DNA of 64,000 bases from DATBFU01 sp035498405. GTDB taxonomy: Bacteria > Acidobacteriota > Thermoanaerobaculia > UBA5066 > Gp7-AA6. The DNA lies in the NCBI GenBank assembly GCA_035498405.1, contig DATKAE010000047.1:202823-266822 (forward strand). Direction: 5' to 3'. The first letter of the stretch is position 1, and the number at the start of each line of letters is the position of its first letter. Below are positions 1-7,858 of this stretch, piece after piece. The notes below the pieces were generated by a model. It saw nothing but the letters and a program-made list of their open reading frames with translations, searched no databases and was not told the DNA's origin. Made by a program: the position numbers and the translations under genes.

Positions 1-214
1 CCTCGGAGTTGCCGCCAGTCGCCTTCTTGACGGCTCGAACTCTCAAATATGCCTTGTCCCAGGCCTGGGCGTCGATCTGACCGTTCACATTCTCGACGGA
101 CACCCGGGAAACTCCCTCGGTCGAAAAGGCTTTCTCGAAGACCTCGTCCTCGACTCCGGAGGCGGCCGGGGCCAAGCAAGCGAGGCAAAGAAGGCCGAGA
201 AACAGTCGTCGCAT
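1..214 (-). CDS. Secreted DUF4097-like protein, C-terminus beyond window
   Basis: The ATG at 214 opens a reading frame that runs off the left edge after 71 codons. The first 20 residues form a signal peptide (Arg-Arg, then a Leu/Ala-rich core ending in APAASG), so the product is exported. The motif VSVENVNGQI at about residues 38-47 resembles the beta-strand repeat that opens DUF4097 (putative adhesin) domains, which continue for 200-300 residues in complete members. A GGAG-type ribosome-binding site lies 8-10 nt before the ATG. The fold assignment rests on one strand motif only, so family membership is tentative; export is well supported. Confidence 0.6.
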   Translation of the reverse strand, partial: MRRLFLGLLCLACLAPAASGVEDEVFEKAFSTEGVSRVSVENVNGQIDAQAWDKAYLRVRAVKKATGGNSE

Positions 215-324
215 CCCTTTCTCCGCATTCAATAACGAATTGGCGCAAGAAAGGTTCAAGGCGCCCTCCAGCCGGGCCGGGCGGCAGAAGCGTGGAAACG
301 TCGGCGCCGCAAGAGCTTCTGCGC

Positions 325-738
325 TCAATCGCCTGAGATCAATAGCGTTCCCAGTTGCCGGTCGGAACGCCGGGGCGCCTTGCCGTCACGGAAAACTGGC
401 CAGACCTCGAGCAGGTTCCAGCCCGGGACGAGCAGGGGCAGGTTTCGGCGGGTCGATCTCCAGAGCCCGGGAGGACCACCCTCCCCGTCCCGAACCTCGA
501 AGCCCAGCCACCGTCGGGCGCGCCCCCCGTTCGCGTCGCGGAGCAGGAAGGCGATCAATGCGGCTGCGGCCAGGGCGCCCCAGACCCACCCCAGGTAAGC
601 GGCGGCCGCCGGACGGAGATACCAGACCGCGGCCGTCGCCGCGAGGCCCAGGGCGTCGACGACCGCGGCGGGGATCAGAAGATCGAGCCACAACGCGAGG
701 CCTCGGGCCCGCCGCGTGTCGGAGTTCATCGAATGCAT
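325..738 (-). CDS. RDD family membrane protein
   Basis: A 137-residue inner-membrane protein. Residues 9-13 (RARGLALWLD) are the RDD-type opening in which R and D flank the start of helix 1; hydrophobic segments lie at about 15-40 and 45-66, followed by a basic, cytosolic stretch and the conserved WRSTRRNLP and N-rich turn before a third weak helix. RDD proteins are of uncertain function, sometimes linked to ion transport. The frame begins at ATG 738, but a second ATG at 729 lies just downstream of an AT-rich TATATG box and is an equally good start. It diverges from the adenosine deaminase-like gene, and the shared AT-rich spacer at 735-752 probably holds both promoters. Confidence 0.75.
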   Translation of the reverse strand: MHSMNSDTRRARGLALWLDLLIPAAVVDALGLAATAAVWYLRPAAAAYLGWVWGALAAAALIAFLLRDANGGRARRWLGFEVRDGEGGPPGLWRSTRRNLPLLVPGWNLLEVWPVFRDGKAPRRSDRQLGTLLISGD

Positions 739-786
739 ATATTCTCACCCGCGCCGCCGAAGCCGATCGCCCGTTCGAGGAGCCGC

Positions 787-1767
787 ATGAGCGTTCATCT
801 GGCCGACTGTCACCTGCACTTGGAGGGGTGCCTGACGGAAGAGACCGTTCTGCTGCTCGCGAGGCGCGGGGGCCACCGGTTTGCCGATCCCGCCGTCTTC
901 GCAAAGGCCCGGTCCGGCGTGCGGGACGCCGCGAGCTTTCTCGCGCTCTATGCGGAGATGTGCCGCCTGCTTCGCGGGCCCGAGGATTACTTCGAAGCGG
1001 CGCGGGCGATCGCTCTACGGCTCTACCGCGACGGTGTGGCCTACGCCGAGCTCTACGTCTCCCCGGAGATCCTCTCGCGCTTCGGGTTGCCGGCGGCCGA
1101 ATGCTTGAGCGCCATCTCCGACGCGTTCGAGGAGCGAGGCGTCGAGCGCGCGCGCTGCCGTGTCCTGCTCGATGCAGTCCGGCAGTGGGGGCCGGAATCC
1201 GCCGAGAGAGTCCTCGACCTGTACGAGAGCCGGCGCCCTTCTGCCGTGGTCGGATTCGGCCTGGGAGGAGATGAGGCCTCGCGGCCGGCCGCGGAATTTG
1301 CCGGTGTCTACCTCCGGGCCCGCGCGTTGGGCCTTCGGACCTCGGTCCACGCGGGGGAGTGGGCGGGTCCCGAGTCGGTCGCGCAAGCGCTCGATGCTCT
1401 GCGACCGGACCGGGTCGACCACGGAATCGCGGCGGCGGCGGATCCGGGCCTGATGTCGCGTCTGGCCGAGGAAGGGACGATCTTGTGCGTGGCTCCGACG
1501 AGCAACCGAGCCACAGGCGCGGTGCCGAGTCTGAAGGCCCATCCGCTTCGAAGTCTTCTGGAGGCCGGCGTGCGCGTCGCGATCGCGGCGGACGATCCCG
1601 CTCTCTTCGAAACGTCCACGCGGCAGGAGTACGAAATCTTGAGCAGCGAGCTCGGTTTGAGCCCGGAGCAGCGCCGACGCTGCGCCGAGGACTCCTGGCG
1701 CGCCGCCTTCTGCTCCGCCGAGGAGAGGAGAGCCGGACTGGCGGCTCTGGCCGCGGCCGAGCTCTAG
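787..1767 (+). CDS. Adenosine deaminase-family amidohydrolase
   Basis: A 326-residue TIM-barrel metal-dependent deaminase. Visible catalytic elements are the metal-binding HLHLEG (His9, His11), SVHAGEW (His188, Glu191), the VDHGI motif (Asp211, His212), the substrate-loop APTSNRATG and the metal/catalytic AADDP (Asp269-Asp270). Length and motif order match adenosine/adenine/aminodeoxyfutalosine deaminases, which cannot be separated by eye, so the substrate is left open. The start is the ATG at 787 with GAGGAG five nt upstream; a longer open frame upstream encodes low-complexity sequence and is not used. The gene converges with bshA, the stops being only a few bases apart. Purine salvage or menaquinone (futalosine) metabolism are the likely roles. 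Confidence 0.85.
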   Translation: MSVHLADCHLHLEGCLTEETVLLLARRGGHRFADPAVFAKARSGVRDAASFLALYAEMCRLLRGPEDYFEAARAIALRLYRDGVAYAELYVSPEILSRFGLPAAECLSAISDAFEERGVERARCRVLLDAVRQWGPESAERVLDLYESRRPSAVVGFGLGGDEASRPAAEFAGVYLRARALGLRTSVHAGEWAGPESVAQALDALRPDRVDHGIAAAADPGLMSRLAEEGTILCVAPTSNRATGAVPSLKAHPLRSLLEAGVRVAIAADDPALFETSTRQEYEILSSELGLSPEQRRRCAEDSWRAAFCSAEERRAGLAALAAAEL

Positions 1768-1774
1768 GTCCCGG

Positions 1775-2923
1775 TCATTCCGGCACGGCTTCGGTGGCGC
1801 CGGCGAGCGTCCTCTCGTACAGCTCGCGGTAACGCGCGACGACGGCGCCCGTCGGAAAGGCCTCGAGGGCGTGGCGGCGGGCGTTTCGCGAGAAGCTCTC
1901 CCATTTCTCCGGGTCGCGCACCAGCGTGAGGGCCGCCTCCGCCATTCCGTCCACGTCTCCGACCGGCCGCAGGTAGCCGTCCAGGCCATTGGAGACGACC
2001 TCGGGCAGGCCTCCGGCGCTCGTCCCGACGACGGGCACGCCGCAGGCCATGGCCTCGAGCGCCGCCAGGCCGAACGACTCCGCATCGGAGGGAAGCAAGA
2101 AGATCTTGCCGACCGGCAGGATCGTTTCGATCGGGGCGACGTTGCCGAGGAAGGTCGTCCGGTCCGAAAACCCGCCGCTCTCGGCCAGGCGCTCGGCGAG
2201 CGCTCGGTCGGGGCCGTCGCCGATCAAGAGCAGGTGGGCCGGGACTTCGCGGCGGATCCGATCGAAAACGGCGAGCACGTCGGGGATGCGCTTGACCGGC
2301 CGGAAGTTGGAGATGTGAACGACGACGCAGTCGCCCGGCCGCGAGAGCGAGCGCGCGTAGGCCGAGGCGCCGTCCGGCCGGTAGAGCTGACCGTTGACGA
2401 AGTTGGGGATCACCTCGACCCGACGCCGCACGGAAAACTCCCTCACCGTCACGTCGTGCAGGTACTGCGAGACGGCCGTCACCGCGTCGCTTTGCTCGAT
2501 GCCGTAGCGCGTGATCGGAAGGTAGGAGCGGTCCTGCCCCACGATCGTGATGTCGGTGCCGTGGAGCGTGGTGACGACCTTCAGGCGAATCCCGCTCCAC
2601 CTGCTCATGTCGCGGGCGAGGATCGCGGAGATGGCGTGGGGCAAGGCATAGTGGACGTGGAGCAGGTCGAGGCCGGCATGGGAAGCCACGTCCGCCATCT
2701 TCGTCGAGAGGGCCAGGGTATACGGGGGCGAGACGAAGAGCGGGTAGCTCGGCGCGACGACCTCGTGGAAGTAGACGCCGGGCCGGGGCAGCGCGAGGCG
2801 CGAGGGGAGGGCGTAGGAGATGAAATGGACTTCGTCCCCGCGCTCGGCGAGCGCGAGGCCGAGCTCGGTAGCGACGACGCCGCTTCCGCCGAAGGTCGGG
2901 TAGCAGGTGATGCCGATTTTCAT
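1775..2923 (-). CDS. bshA: N-acetyl-alpha-D-glucosaminyl L-malate synthase BshA
   Basis: A 382-residue GT-B fold glycosyltransferase (GT4). It opens with MKIGITCYPTFGGSGVVATE, the N-terminal nucleotide-sugar loop typical of BshA, and the C-terminal half carries the EX7E-type motif ESFGLAALEAMACGVPVVGT. BshA transfers GlcNAc from UDP-GlcNAc to L-malate, the first step of bacillithiol synthesis. bshB1 and bshC lie immediately upstream on the same strand, so the full three-step pathway is encoded here, which makes the specific BshA assignment much stronger than a generic GT4 call. It is the last gene of the operon and converges with the deaminase-like gene. Confidence 0.95.
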   Translation of the reverse strand: MKIGITCYPTFGGSGVVATELGLALAERGDEVHFISYALPSRLALPRPGVYFHEVVAPSYPLFVSPPYTLALSTKMADVASHAGLDLLHVHYALPHAISAILARDMSRWSGIRLKVVTTLHGTDITIVGQDRSYLPITRYGIEQSDAVTAVSQYLHDVTVREFSVRRRVEVIPNFVNGQLYRPDGASAYARSLSRPGDCVVVHISNFRPVKRIPDVLAVFDRIRREVPAHLLLIGDGPDRALAERLAESGGFSDRTTFLGNVAPIETILPVGKIFLLPSDAESFGLAALEAMACGVPVVGTSAGGLPEVVSNGLDGYLRPVGDVDGMAEAALTLVRDPEKWESFSRNARRHALEAFPTGAVVARYRELYERTLAGATEAVPE

Positions 2924-2963
2924 CGGCGGCGGGGCGCCGGACGGGCTCCGGTCGGGAGATACT

Positions 2964-3686
2964 TCAAAATCCCGCCTCGAAACCCTCGAACGCCTCGACC
3001 GGGTCGTCGATCCGCGGCGGACGCATCGACACGAAGCCCTCCCCGAACTCGGCGCCGATCAGGAAGCCGAAATGGCGCGCCCGCGCCTCGATCGTGTCGA
3101 GAAAGGACTGCTGCGAGAGCATCGTCTGCGGTTCGCGGGAGGTCGCATCGTGGAGCTGGCTCGAGAAGACGCGGATCGCCGCGCGCCGTGTCTCGATCGC
3201 CGCCGTGACGTTCACGACAAACGTGGGCTCGTGCAGGAAGGCCGTGGAGAAGTAGAGCGTCTGTTGAGGGCGGTGCGCGGGGTAACGCGTCTCGAGTTTG
3301 CGAAGCCCGGCGTAGAAGGCCGCGTCGGTCACGAGGACCCCGGCCCGGGCGTGATCCGGATGTCGGTCCTTCGGGTACGAGGTCAGGACGAGCCGCGGCC
3401 GCTCCCGCCGGATGACGTCGATCAAGGCGAGCTCGTTCTCTCGGGTGTGCCGCAGCCCGCCGTCTCCGAAGTCGAGCGTCTCGCGAAACTCCGCGCCGAG
3501 AATCGCCGCGGCGCGGCGCGCTTCTTCGTCGCGGCGGGCGGCGTCGCCCCGGGTTCCCATCTCGCCGTGCGTCAGGTCGACGATTCCGAACCGTCGCCCG
3601 CGCGACTTCAAGGTCACGAGCGTGCCTCCGCAGGTCAGCTCGACGTCGTCTGGATGCGCCGCGATGGCGAGGACGTCAACCGGCAT
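2964..3686 (-). CDS. bshB1: Bacillithiol biosynthesis deacetylase BshB1
   Basis: A 240-residue LmbE-like zinc deacetylase that removes the acetyl group from GlcNAc-malate. Zinc-site motifs are AAHPDDVE (residues 9-16), and HPDHARAG in the middle of the protein. The long central loop (LHEPTF, VVNVTAAIETRR, SQL) matches the BshB1 branch rather than mycothiol MshB. The ATG at 3686 is chosen because it begins MPVDVLAIAAHPDD as in homologues; upstream in-frame sequence is basic and low-complexity and lies inside bshC. The start overlaps the end of bshC by 11 bp, indicating translational coupling. bshA follows 40 bp downstream. Confidence 0.93.
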   Translation of the reverse strand: MPVDVLAIAAHPDDVELTCGGTLVTLKSRGRRFGIVDLTHGEMGTRGDAARRDEEARRAAAILGAEFRETLDFGDGGLRHTRENELALIDVIRRERPRLVLTSYPKDRHPDHARAGVLVTDAAFYAGLRKLETRYPAHRPQQTLYFSTAFLHEPTFVVNVTAAIETRRAAIRVFSSQLHDATSREPQTMLSQQSFLDTIEARARHFGFLIGAEFGEGFVSMRPPRIDDPVEAFEGFEAGF

Positions 3687-5244
3687 GACCGTCCCCTTCC
3701 CGCGGCTCCGACTTCGCGGCTCCCAGGTTGACGACGCGCGCCCCCTCGAGCGAGCCGGTCGCGGCTTCACGGATGGAGGTCAGGGCCTCGCGTCCATATG
3801 CCAACATCGGCACGAGCGGCGGATAGATTCGTTCGGCGGTCGAGCCCTCCGGCTGCAACATCGTCTCGAGCCTCCTTCGGCGTGTCGTGGTCGTGACGTC
3901 CTTTCGCTCCGAGGACTTCCGGACGCGGTCGGTCAGCTGCACGAGCGAAAACGCGGTCTTCTGGCGGGTCGTTTCGACCGCGGCTGCAAGCGCCGGGTCG
4001 AGCGCCTTCAGTCGCGGCTCGAGGCCGGCGAGTTCCTGGTCGAGTGTCTTGGCGATCCGGACGACCTCCTCCGCCTCGGAGACGGGCAGGCCGGCGGCCG
4101 CCGGGGGCTTCGCCAACAGGTCCGACAGAGGAATCCCGAGGGCCTCGGCCGCGCGCCGCTCGGCGGGGCCCAGGAGCACCAGATGCGAGCGCGGCAGCAG
4201 GACCGGCGGCTTCAACCCGAACACGGGGAAGAGCGGGATCGATTGCGCATGGTAGGCGATCTCGGCGGGGCCGAGGACGGTCGCGGCGGTCGGCAGGAGA
4301 AACGACTTGAACACCGGCCGCGTGAGAACGTCGGTCGACGGCCAGGCGCGGCCTTCTCGAACCTTGTGCAGGGCCTCTTCCGGATCGCCGACGCGGCGGC
4401 GCTCGCCGCCTTCGATCAAGAAGAAGGGAAAGACGTCGGGCCGGTAGGCGACGGCCGGGGACTTGCCCTGCCGCGCCAGCCGCTCGGCCGCGCCGGCCAG
4501 GGCCCGCTGGAGCTCCTCCCGCCGTTCCACGGCCAGCGCGAAGAAGTCCGCCGTGACTTCGCGAAGGCTCTCCTGATAGGGATCGAGGACGAGAAGCGGC
4601 TCGGGTTCGACCAGGTCGAGCAGCGTCTGGATGAAGGCGTCGGCGTACGTCTGGCCGGCCGCATACCGAAGCGCGAAGGTCTCGAGGATTCGATCGGCGT
4701 CGGCGGCGCGGGCGTCGGCGCGGAAGTCCTCCAGGATCTCTCTCGCCCGCTCGGGGATCGGAAGGCGTCCGACGGGCTGTCGGTTGCTGCGGTCCGCTCC
4801 GTCGGCGACCAGCACCTGCGGTCCCTCCGGGCCCGGCCGGGCAGTCTTCCCGACTTCCTCCAGGTCATGATCGTCCGTCAAGGCCCAGAAGACCGGCGCG
4901 GCGGGAACTCCCGCCCGATCGATCTGCCGCGCCACCCGCAGGGCGTCGAAGGCCTTCGTCAGGGTGAAGAGGGGTCCGGAGAAAAGGCCCACCTGGTGGC
5001 CCGCAACCGCGGCCACGGCTCCTCCGGCGGCCAGGGCCTCGGCGGCCGCCGCCGCGGCGGCGGACCGGCTCTGAAACGCCGAGGCCGGCACACGCGCCGG
5101 GACACCGAGGAGCTCCTTTCCGCGGCGGACACCGGCCTCGATCGTCGGAGGATCGGGGAAGAACTCCGGCAGGCCGCGCAAGAAGTCGAGAAAGAGCGGC
5201 GGAAGGCCCGGATACCGATCGAAGGGAATGACGCCTTCGGTCAT
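3676..5244 (-). CDS. bshC: Putative cysteine ligase BshC
   Basis: A 522-residue protein with the features of BshC, which attaches cysteine to glucosaminyl-malate to finish bacillithiol. The N-terminus (FDRYPGLPPLFLDFL) and the central GHQVGLFSGPLFTLTKA and FWALTDDHDLEEV blocks are the recognisable Rossmann-like core, where a nucleotide-like ligand sits; the C-terminal part (about 380-470) is a helical coiled-coil insertion rich in Leu, Lys and Arg. Length fits the usual 530-540. Its ATG overlaps the TGA of the upstream methyltransferase (ATGA) and its 3' end overlaps bshB1. Assignment is firm because of the bshA and bshB1 neighbours. Confidence 0.92.
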   Translation of the reverse strand: MTEGVIPFDRYPGLPPLFLDFLRGLPEFFPDPPTIEAGVRRGKELLGVPARVPASAFQSRSAAAAAAAEALAAGGAVAAVAGHQVGLFSGPLFTLTKAFDALRVARQIDRAGVPAAPVFWALTDDHDLEEVGKTARPGPEGPQVLVADGADRSNRQPVGRLPIPERAREILEDFRADARAADADRILETFALRYAAGQTYADAFIQTLLDLVEPEPLLVLDPYQESLREVTADFFALAVERREELQRALAGAAERLARQGKSPAVAYRPDVFPFFLIEGGERRRVGDPEEALHKVREGRAWPSTDVLTRPVFKSFLLPTAATVLGPAEIAYHAQSIPLFPVFGLKPPVLLPRSHLVLLGPAERRAAEALGIPLSDLLAKPPAAAGLPVSEAEEVVRIAKTLDQELAGLEPRLKALDPALAAAVETTRQKTAFSLVQLTDRVRKSSERKDVTTTTRRRRLETMLQPEGSTAERIYPPLVPMLAYGREALTSIREAATGSLEGARVVNLGAAKSEPREGDGHAG

Positions 5245-5963
5245 GGCTTGCTCGCGACCAGAATCAGGCGGGGGGATTCAGGGCACACGGGACTTCCGTC
5301 GAAGTCGCCCCAGGTGCCCTCCACGTGCAGACCGGCTTCTTCGAAGAGTCGCGTCAACTCGGGCGCGGTGTAGGCGCGCACGCTCTCCCGAAAGATCTCG
5401 GTCGAGTCTCCCCGCCGCACCTCGATTTCCTTCTCGACGCGGCGGGACGGCGCGTTCCACCAGCGCCGGATTCGGTACTCTCGGCCCGAGCTCGACAGCC
5501 TCTCTTCGGGCACGAGCCGCGCCAGGGTGTGGTCGAGGCCGAACGTGTCGCAGAGCACGCGCCCGCCGCGCGCCAGGACGCGCCAAATTTCCGAGACGAC
5601 GGCGGCGTTGTCGGGCTCGGCGGCGAAGTAGCCGAAGCTCGTGAAGAAATTGACGACCGACAGGAAGACGCCGCCGGAAAACGGGAGGGAGCGCATGTCT
5701 CCCCGGACCAGGTTTCGCTTTCCGAGCCGCGTCCGCGCGACCTCGAGCAGCAAAGCGGAGTAATCGAGGCCGACCGGGTCGATCCCGAGCTCGAGAAAGA
5801 AGGGAAAGTGACGCCCGGCGCCGCAGCAGAGGTCGAGCATCGGCGTGGGCTCCGGAGGAAGTCTCTCCAGCGCGAAGGCGACCTCACGGCGGGCCGCGCC
5901 GACATCGCGATGGGGGTAGAGATCGAGGTACTCCTCGCCGAACCATGAATCCCACCAGGGCAT
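5241..5963 (-). CDS. Class I SAM-dependent methyltransferase, first gene of bsh operon
   Basis: A 240-residue Rossmann methyltransferase. It begins MPWWDSWFGEEYLDLYPHRD, then has the SAM-binding motif I LDLCCGAGR (about residues 42-50), the acidic post-I loop (VGLDYS) and motif II/III region VVNFFTSFGYF. The substrate is unknown. An alternative ATG at 6005 would add 14 residues, but it overlaps the divergent lipoprotein start, whereas ATG 5963 sits nine nt after a CATAAT box and matches the family N-terminus. It is coupled to bshC by a 4-bp stop/start overlap, so a role linked to the low-molecular-weight thiol (for example S- or N-methylation) is possible but purely contextual. Confidence 0.8.
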   Translation of the reverse strand: MPWWDSWFGEEYLDLYPHRDVGAARREVAFALERLPPEPTPMLDLCCGAGRHFPFFLELGIDPVGLDYSALLLEVARTRLGKRNLVRGDMRSLPFSGGVFLSVVNFFTSFGYFAAEPDNAAVVSEIWRVLARGGRVLCDTFGLDHTLARLVPEERLSSSGREYRIRRWWNAPSRRVEKEIEVRRGDSTEIFRESVRAYTAPELTRLFEEAGLHVEGTWGDFDGSPVCPESPRLILVASKP

Positions 5964-5972
5964 GCGGGGCGC

Positions 5973-5978
5973 ATTATG
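5973..5978 (-). promoter_or_regulatory. Putative -10 box of the methyltransferase-bsh operon
   Basis: The minus strand reads CATAAT, ending nine nt before ATG 5963. There is no Shine-Dalgarno sequence in those nine bases, so the transcript would start at or within a few bases of the ATG. No convincing -35 was seen. Confidence 0.4.
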
Positions 5979-5991
5979 GCGCAGGAGAAGA

Positions 5992-5997
5992 TAGAGT
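5992..5997 (+). promoter_or_regulatory. Putative -10 box of the lipoprotein gene
   Basis: TAGAGT lies six nt before ATG 6004, again without a Shine-Dalgarno in between; an AGGAG at 5983-5987 is too far (16 nt) to be the usual ribosome site. It is divergent from the bsh promoter, only 14 bp away. Confidence 0.35.
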
Positions 5998-6003
5998 TCG
6001 GCC

Positions 6004-6651
6004 ATGTCCCGAGGCGGTGTTTCGCCGCGGCGCGTCTGTCTCGGCATCGCGGCGCTTTGCGCGATGGTGGCGTGCGACGAGTTTGGCGGCGGGCCGCGCA
6101 CGGTGTCGAAGAGCGGCTACCGCGCCGTCCTGGCGTTCTCTCCCACGGAGCGGTACGAGGTGGCTGTTCGAGGCGAAAAACAGCGCGTCGCCGGCGCGTT
6201 CGACGGCTCCGAGTTGGTCAAGGTCGTGCGGCCGGACCTCGGAATGATCTGGCAAATTCGGCCCGCGACACGCAAGCTGATCGAGTCGCGCTGGGCGCCG
6301 ACCGAAGAGCTCGTGCCGGGCTATCCGCTGGAGCCCCACTTCGACCCGGCGGCGTATGCCGACCGGTTCGGCGGGAAGATGAGACGCATCGACGACGCCG
6401 CGCACGGAATGCATCCTTGCGAACGGTTCGAGATGACGATGCCCTCGGGCGACCGCGCGATCCTGTGGGTGGCGCGGGACCTCGAGCGGCTCGTCGTCCG
6501 CATCGAGCACCTGAAGCGGGATCCCCGGGACGAGTACCAGCCCGTGACCGACACGCAGCTGCTCAACGTGCGGCTGGGGGCGCCGGCCAAGCTCTTCGAA
6601 AAGCCGGGTGGCTTTACTGCCGTGGGCAGTTACGAGGAGCTCGGCAAGTAA
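6004..6651 (+). CDS. Hypothetical lipoprotein
   Basis: A 215-residue exported protein of unknown function. The N-terminus (Arg-rich, then CLGIAALCAMVAC) ends in a lipobox with the acylated Cys at about residue 24 followed by DEF. The mature part is predicted beta-rich, with a repeated pattern of basic-hydrophobic strands (YEVAVRGEKQRVAGAF, RFEMTMPSGDRAILWVA) reminiscent of small periplasmic DUF-type barrels that measure protein or metal content, but no named family was recognised. It is monocistronic: divergent from the bsh operon and convergent with the membrane protein downstream. Start ATG 6004 is supported by the lipobox spacing. Confidence 0.75.
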   Translation: MSRGGVSPRRVCLGIAALCAMVACDEFGGGPRTVSKSGYRAVLAFSPTERYEVAVRGEKQRVAGAFDGSELVKVVRPDLGMIWQIRPATRKLIESRWAPTEELVPGYPLEPHFDPAAYADRFGGKMRRIDDAAHGMHPCERFEMTMPSGDRAILWVARDLERLVVRIEHLKRDPRDEYQPVTDTQLLNVRLGAPAKLFEKPGGFTAVGSYEELGK

Positions 6652-6667
6652 CGAACCGGAGCGGCGC

Positions 6668-7744
6668 CTAGGCGGTCGAGCCCGCCTCTTCGACCGTGCC
6701 GAAGTCGCGGAAGAGGATGTGGTCGTAGAAGTAGTGGATCAGCAGGAACGACAGAACCACGACGTAGTAGGCGCGATCCTGGGGGACATCGAAGCCCTTC
6801 CAGAGGACGAGGTACACGACCCCGGCGAGCACCGTGGCGCCGATCATGGACGTATAGAAGATTGCCGTGTGGGAGGTGCCCGAGATCCGGCGCACGAAGG
6901 CGCTCCCGATCTCTCCGGTGTCGGCCTTGCGCGAGAGGATGAACCAGGTCAGCGCCAGGTACTGGAGCGAGTGCCAGGTGTTGAAGCCCTGGAATGCGAC
7001 GTCGAGATTGTCGAAGATCGGGATGATGAAGGCGAGCGCCACCGTCGCGGCCATGAAGGCCAGGCGTGGCCAGCTCGACCGGCCCTGGCGGATCTCGCGG
7101 AACGTGCGAACGACGTAGTAGAGAAACAGGATCGCAAAGCCCGCCGTGAAGGCCTGCGCGACCCAGGGCCGTTTCAGGATTTCCGGGAACAGCAGCGTGG
7201 AAGTGCCGAGTCGGAATTGGTCCTGGACGAACTTGTACATCGCGACCGTGTAGAGAGCCCCGAGGATCACGGCCCCGTCGAGAAGGCGATCGAGGGCCGA
7301 AGTCCGCAGTCCCGCGCGGCGCCGGTAGGTCTCGGAGATCCACTGCGCCTGGTGCGTCACATGGAGCGAGGCCCAGAAGAAGAAGAGCGTCAGGAGCAAG
7401 AGAAACGAGTAGATCGAGCCGATGACCACGAGCGTCGGAATGAGCACGAGCGGCAGGTAGGCCAGCCAGCCGAAGCGCCGGCGGAACCTCGGCTCGAGAG
7501 CCGTTCGGAGGTAGGTCGAGTACATGTGGGGGCCGCCGACGAGCAGCGTGACGGACAGACCCACCACGAGGCTCGCCGTTCCTTCCGATGCGCCCAGGCG
7601 CTGCAGCAGCCCGTAGGAAACGTAGGGGAAGAAGACGAGCACCCCCGACAGCGTCAGGAAGAGCAGGTCGAACCGTCGGTTGCGGATCCAGGGACCGCTG
7701 TCCGTCTGGTCCGTCGGATGTCCGGCGCGCGCAAGCGTCGACAT
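6668..7744 (-). CDS. Polytopic membrane protein with conserved histidine motifs
   Basis: A 358-residue integral membrane protein with about nine hydrophobic segments. Histidines sit at the ends of helices in GGPHMYSTYLR, SLHVTHQAQW, FNTWHSLQYL and LIHYFYDHILFRD, a pattern like the metal-ligating histidines of membrane di-iron or Brp/Blh dioxygenase-type enzymes. No named family was recognised, so catalysis is only a suggestion. ATG 7744 is preceded by GAGGAGGT (good ribosome site) and, further up, TATAGAAT as -10. It diverges from dusB. A longer open frame running through dusB in antisense is not coding. Confidence 0.78.
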   Translation of the reverse strand: MSTLARAGHPTDQTDSGPWIRNRRFDLLFLTLSGVLVFFPYVSYGLLQRLGASEGTASLVVGLSVTLLVGGPHMYSTYLRTALEPRFRRRFGWLAYLPLVLIPTLVVIGSIYSFLLLLTLFFFWASLHVTHQAQWISETYRRRAGLRTSALDRLLDGAVILGALYTVAMYKFVQDQFRLGTSTLLFPEILKRPWVAQAFTAGFAILFLYYVVRTFREIRQGRSSWPRLAFMAATVALAFIIPIFDNLDVAFQGFNTWHSLQYLALTWFILSRKADTGEIGSAFVRRISGTSHTAIFYTSMIGATVLAGVVYLVLWKGFDVPQDRAYYVVVLSFLLIHYFYDHILFRDFGTVEEAGSTA

Positions 7745-7842
7745 GGCGAGTGCCCACCTCCTCGGCGGAACAGATTCTATATCCGAGGGGAAGTCCGAGA
7801 GGGACAATCGGGCGGCGCTCTCTTGCGGGTCGCGGTGGACGC

Positions 7843-7848
7843 TAGAAT
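7843..7848 (+). promoter_or_regulatory. Putative -10 box of dusB
   Basis: TAGAAT with a weak TCTTGC -35 candidate 16 bp upstream (7821-7826). Transcription would begin near 7855, favouring ATG 7859 over the ATGs at 7847 and 7850, which overlap the box itself. Confidence 0.45.
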
Positions 7849-7858
7849 GATGCGTTCC

